DNA from: an uncultured Coriobacteriaceae bacterium
GTDB taxonomy: Bacteria > Actinomycetota > Coriobacteriia > Coriobacteriales > UMGS124
DNA length: 6,582 nucleotides
Reading direction: 5' to 3'
Assembly (NCBI GenBank): GCA_902783515.1
Contig: CACZRK010000118.1
Location: 1-6,582 of the forward strand
Shown: positions 5,577 to 6,582 of the stretch, piece after piece
Numbering within the stretch: position 1 is the first letter of the stretch
How the letters are laid out: each line of letters starts with the position of its first letter
Position numbers and translations under genes: made by a program
The notes under the pieces: model-generated
Databases searched by the model: none
Told to the model about the DNA's origin: nothing
Seen by the model: only the letters and a program-made list of their open reading frames with translations

Positions 5577-5999
5577 ATGATCCGGCCCATCGTTCACATG
5601 GAGACGCTTCTGCGACGGCCTTCCTCGGAAGCGAGCGTCGAGGACCTGCCTCTCGCGCAGGATCTGATCGACACCCTGAACGCGCACCGTGACGCGTGCG
5701 TGGGCATGGCTGCAAACATGATCGGCGCGCTCAAGCGCGTCATCGTCTTCGTCGATGAGACCGGCGCCGCCCGCGTGCTGTTCAATCCGAGGCTCGTCGA
5801 GGGCACGGGTGCCTATCGCACGCGCGAGGGCTGCCTCTCGCTTGCTGGCGAGCGAGAGACGAGCCGCTTCTCCACGATCCGCGTCGCCTACCAAGAGCCA
5901 GGTGCCGGCGAGCTCGTGAGCCGCGTCGGCACCTGGCATGGCTTCGTCGCCGAGATCATCCAGCACGAGATAGACCACTGCGACGGGGTGTTGATCTGA
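5577..5999 (+). CDS. Peptide-deformylase-like metallohydrolase
   Basis: The start is ATG 5577, two bases after the regulator stop. The product is 140 residues, shorter than housekeeping deformylases (about 165-190) and lacking a C-terminal extension after the metal helix. Deformylases remove the formyl group from nascent N-formylmethionine in the cytoplasm using Fe2+ or a similar metal. Motif 2 is intact (EGCLS, 84-88, metal ligand C86), as is motif 3 (HEIDH, 130-134, ligands H130 and H134, general base E131). Motif 1, normally GxGLAAxQ, reads CVGMAANM at 41-48, so the glutamine that helps stabilise the reaction intermediate is methionine. I recall similar short CVGMAANMIG proteins in Clostridia annotated as deformylases, so this may be a recognised divergent subfamily, not a mutant. 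Its pairing with a LysR gene suggests an accessory or specialised role, possibly on another formyl- or amide-bearing compound. There is no signal peptide. Confidence 0.85.
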   Translation: MIRPIVHMETLLRRPSSEASVEDLPLAQDLIDTLNAHRDACVGMAANMIGALKRVIVFVDETGAARVLFNPRLVEGTGAYRTREGCLSLAGERETSRFSTIRVAYQEPGAGELVSRVGTWHGFVAEIIQHEIDHCDGVLI

Positions 6000-6004
6000 C
6001 ATGA

Positions 6005-6040
6005 GCTGGCGCGAGCGCCCCCCACGCGCGTCGCGCCAGC
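6005..6040. terminator. 10-bp perfect inverted repeat after the deformylase-like gene
   Basis: GCTGGCGCGA (6005-6014) and TCGCGCCAGC (6031-6040) form a perfect 10-bp stem with a 16-base loop, beginning 5 bp after the stop at 5999. It lies in the 93-bp gap between convergent genes and could end transcription from either side. U-tracts are weak (GTCATT on the plus strand), as often in high-GC actinobacteria. A second stem, GCCGCGA 6057-6063 with TCGCGGC 6078-6084, sits just past the stop of the right-hand minus-strand gene and may be its own terminator. Confidence 0.6.
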
Positions 6041-6092
6041 GTCATTCGGGGTTGCGGCCGCGACTACGCGGACACGCTCGCGGCGCCCCTCG

Positions 6093-6582
6093 CTACTTCG
6101 TGGCGCTCTTCAGCGCGTCCTCGATGGCCGCCTTGAAGCCGCGAAGCGTGTTGGACGCGCCGGACGCGACGTCTATGGCCTCCGGATCCTGCGTGGTGAC
6201 GATGTCCTCGCAGTAGGTCGGCAGCGCGAGCTCACCGATCGTCGGGGTCTCGGCGTCGGAGACGACCTCGCACGCCGTGATCTTGCCGCCGGCGACGGTC
6301 ACGCTCAGGACCATCTCGCCGCCGAAGCCCTGGCCATGGCCCTCATAGGTGCCGTCAGGCACGGTGGAGACGTCAATCTGCTCGCTCTTCGCCTCGGCGG
6401 CAGCCGCGGCCGCGAGCTTCTCGGAGTGCATGACGGCCTTCTCGGTCGCGCCCTTGAACTCGCCCTTCGCGCGCTTCGCCGCGTTCTGGCCGGCGTAGCG
6501 GCCGAAGACCATGGTCTCGGAGAGGTTGCCGCCGCCGTTGTACATGTCGGCGAAGACGCTGCCCATCTCGCCGCCCTCAAAG
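6093..6582 (-). CDS. FAD-binding reductase with C-terminal covalent-FMN domain (N-terminal part outside window)
   Basis: The frame enters from the right edge and ends at TAG (6093-6095), giving 162 visible residues; the internal ATG at 6566 is not the start. The first visible residues, FEGGEMGSVFADMYNGGGNLSE then FGRYAGQNAA, are the closing FAD-binding segment of a fumarate-reductase-family flavoprotein. An alanine- and lysine-rich linker follows (KLAAAAAAEAKSEQ), then an FMN_bind domain starting at DGTYEGHGQGFGGEM and ending in DVASGASNTLRG. SGASNT (6147-6164) matches the ApbE flavinylation motif, whose final threonine (codon 6147-6149) takes FMN by phosphodiester linkage outside the cytoplasm. 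FMN would pass electrons to the FAD site. Urocanate reductase UrdA carries its FMN domain at the N-terminus, whereas here it is C-terminal. The gene converges on the deformylase-like gene. Signal peptide and active site are outside the window. Confidence 0.88.
   Translation of the reverse strand, partial: FEGGEMGSVFADMYNGGGNLSETMVFGRYAGQNAAKRAKGEFKGATEKAVMHSEKLAAAAAAEAKSEQIDVSTVPDGTYEGHGQGFGGEMVLSVTVAGGKITACEVVSDAETPTIGELALPTYCEDIVTTQDPEAIDVASGASNTLRGFKAAIEDALKSATK

Noticed and set aside
4918..5715. Minus-strand frames opposite the LysR and deformylase-like genes
   Set aside because: These are shadows of genes with clear family motifs on the other strand.
6001..6216. 71-codon plus-strand ORF after the deformylase-like gene
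   Set aside because: It runs through a terminator-like inverted repeat and then antisense to the FMN_bind domain, with no ribosome site or recognisable sequence.
1..6582. tRNA, rRNA, CRISPR array, insertion sequence or phage genes
   Set aside because: No cloverleaf, regularly spaced repeats, transposase or integrase motifs, or terminal inverted repeats with target duplications were seen on reading both strands.

Overview
The window looks like chromosomal DNA from a high-GC actinobacterium, most plausibly a gut-type Coriobacteriia (Eggerthellaceae/Atopobiaceae-like). This rests on family content, not on a database match. There are three secreted or probably secreted flavoproteins of the fumarate-reductase superfamily, two with twin-arginine signals and one with a covalent-FMN domain, next to LysR-family regulators. 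In Coriobacteriia such flavoproteins are expanded as respiratory reductases for small organic electron acceptors.

Layout, left to right. A 5'-truncated LysR-type regulator (1-672, +) is followed 106 bp later by a Tat-exported FAD protein (779-1921, +). That protein is only 380 residues long and appears to lack the middle segment that normally carries the catalytic residues. Next, on the same strand, is a uracil-DNA-glycosylase-superfamily protein (2019-2645, +) with no cysteines, preceded by a possible 8-codon leader ORF. A structured convergent gap (2646-2783) separates it from a full-length Tat-exported FAD reductase (2784-4373, -). That gene is divergent from a complete LysR-type regulator (4648-5574, +). 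Their shared 274-bp spacer holds a perfect T-N11-A dyad, the classic LysR box form, and two further GGGTC/GACCC dyads. The regulator is translationally coupled to a small peptide-deformylase-like gene (5577-5999, +), which ends at a 10-bp perfect inverted repeat. The right edge holds the C-terminus of an FAD reductase fused to a C-terminal FMN-binding domain with an SGASNT flavinylation motif (6093-6582, -, incomplete).

Working together (inference): the central unit is a regulator/reductase pair in which the LysR protein probably senses the substrate and controls the divergent exported reductase, with the deformylase-like hydrolase as a co-expressed accessory. The flanking flavoproteins are likely paralogous acceptor reductases. 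No substrate can be assigned from sequence. No RNA genes, mobile elements, CRISPR arrays or phage genes were seen. By eye the 2.8-6.0 kb block is less GC-rich than the left 2.6 kb.
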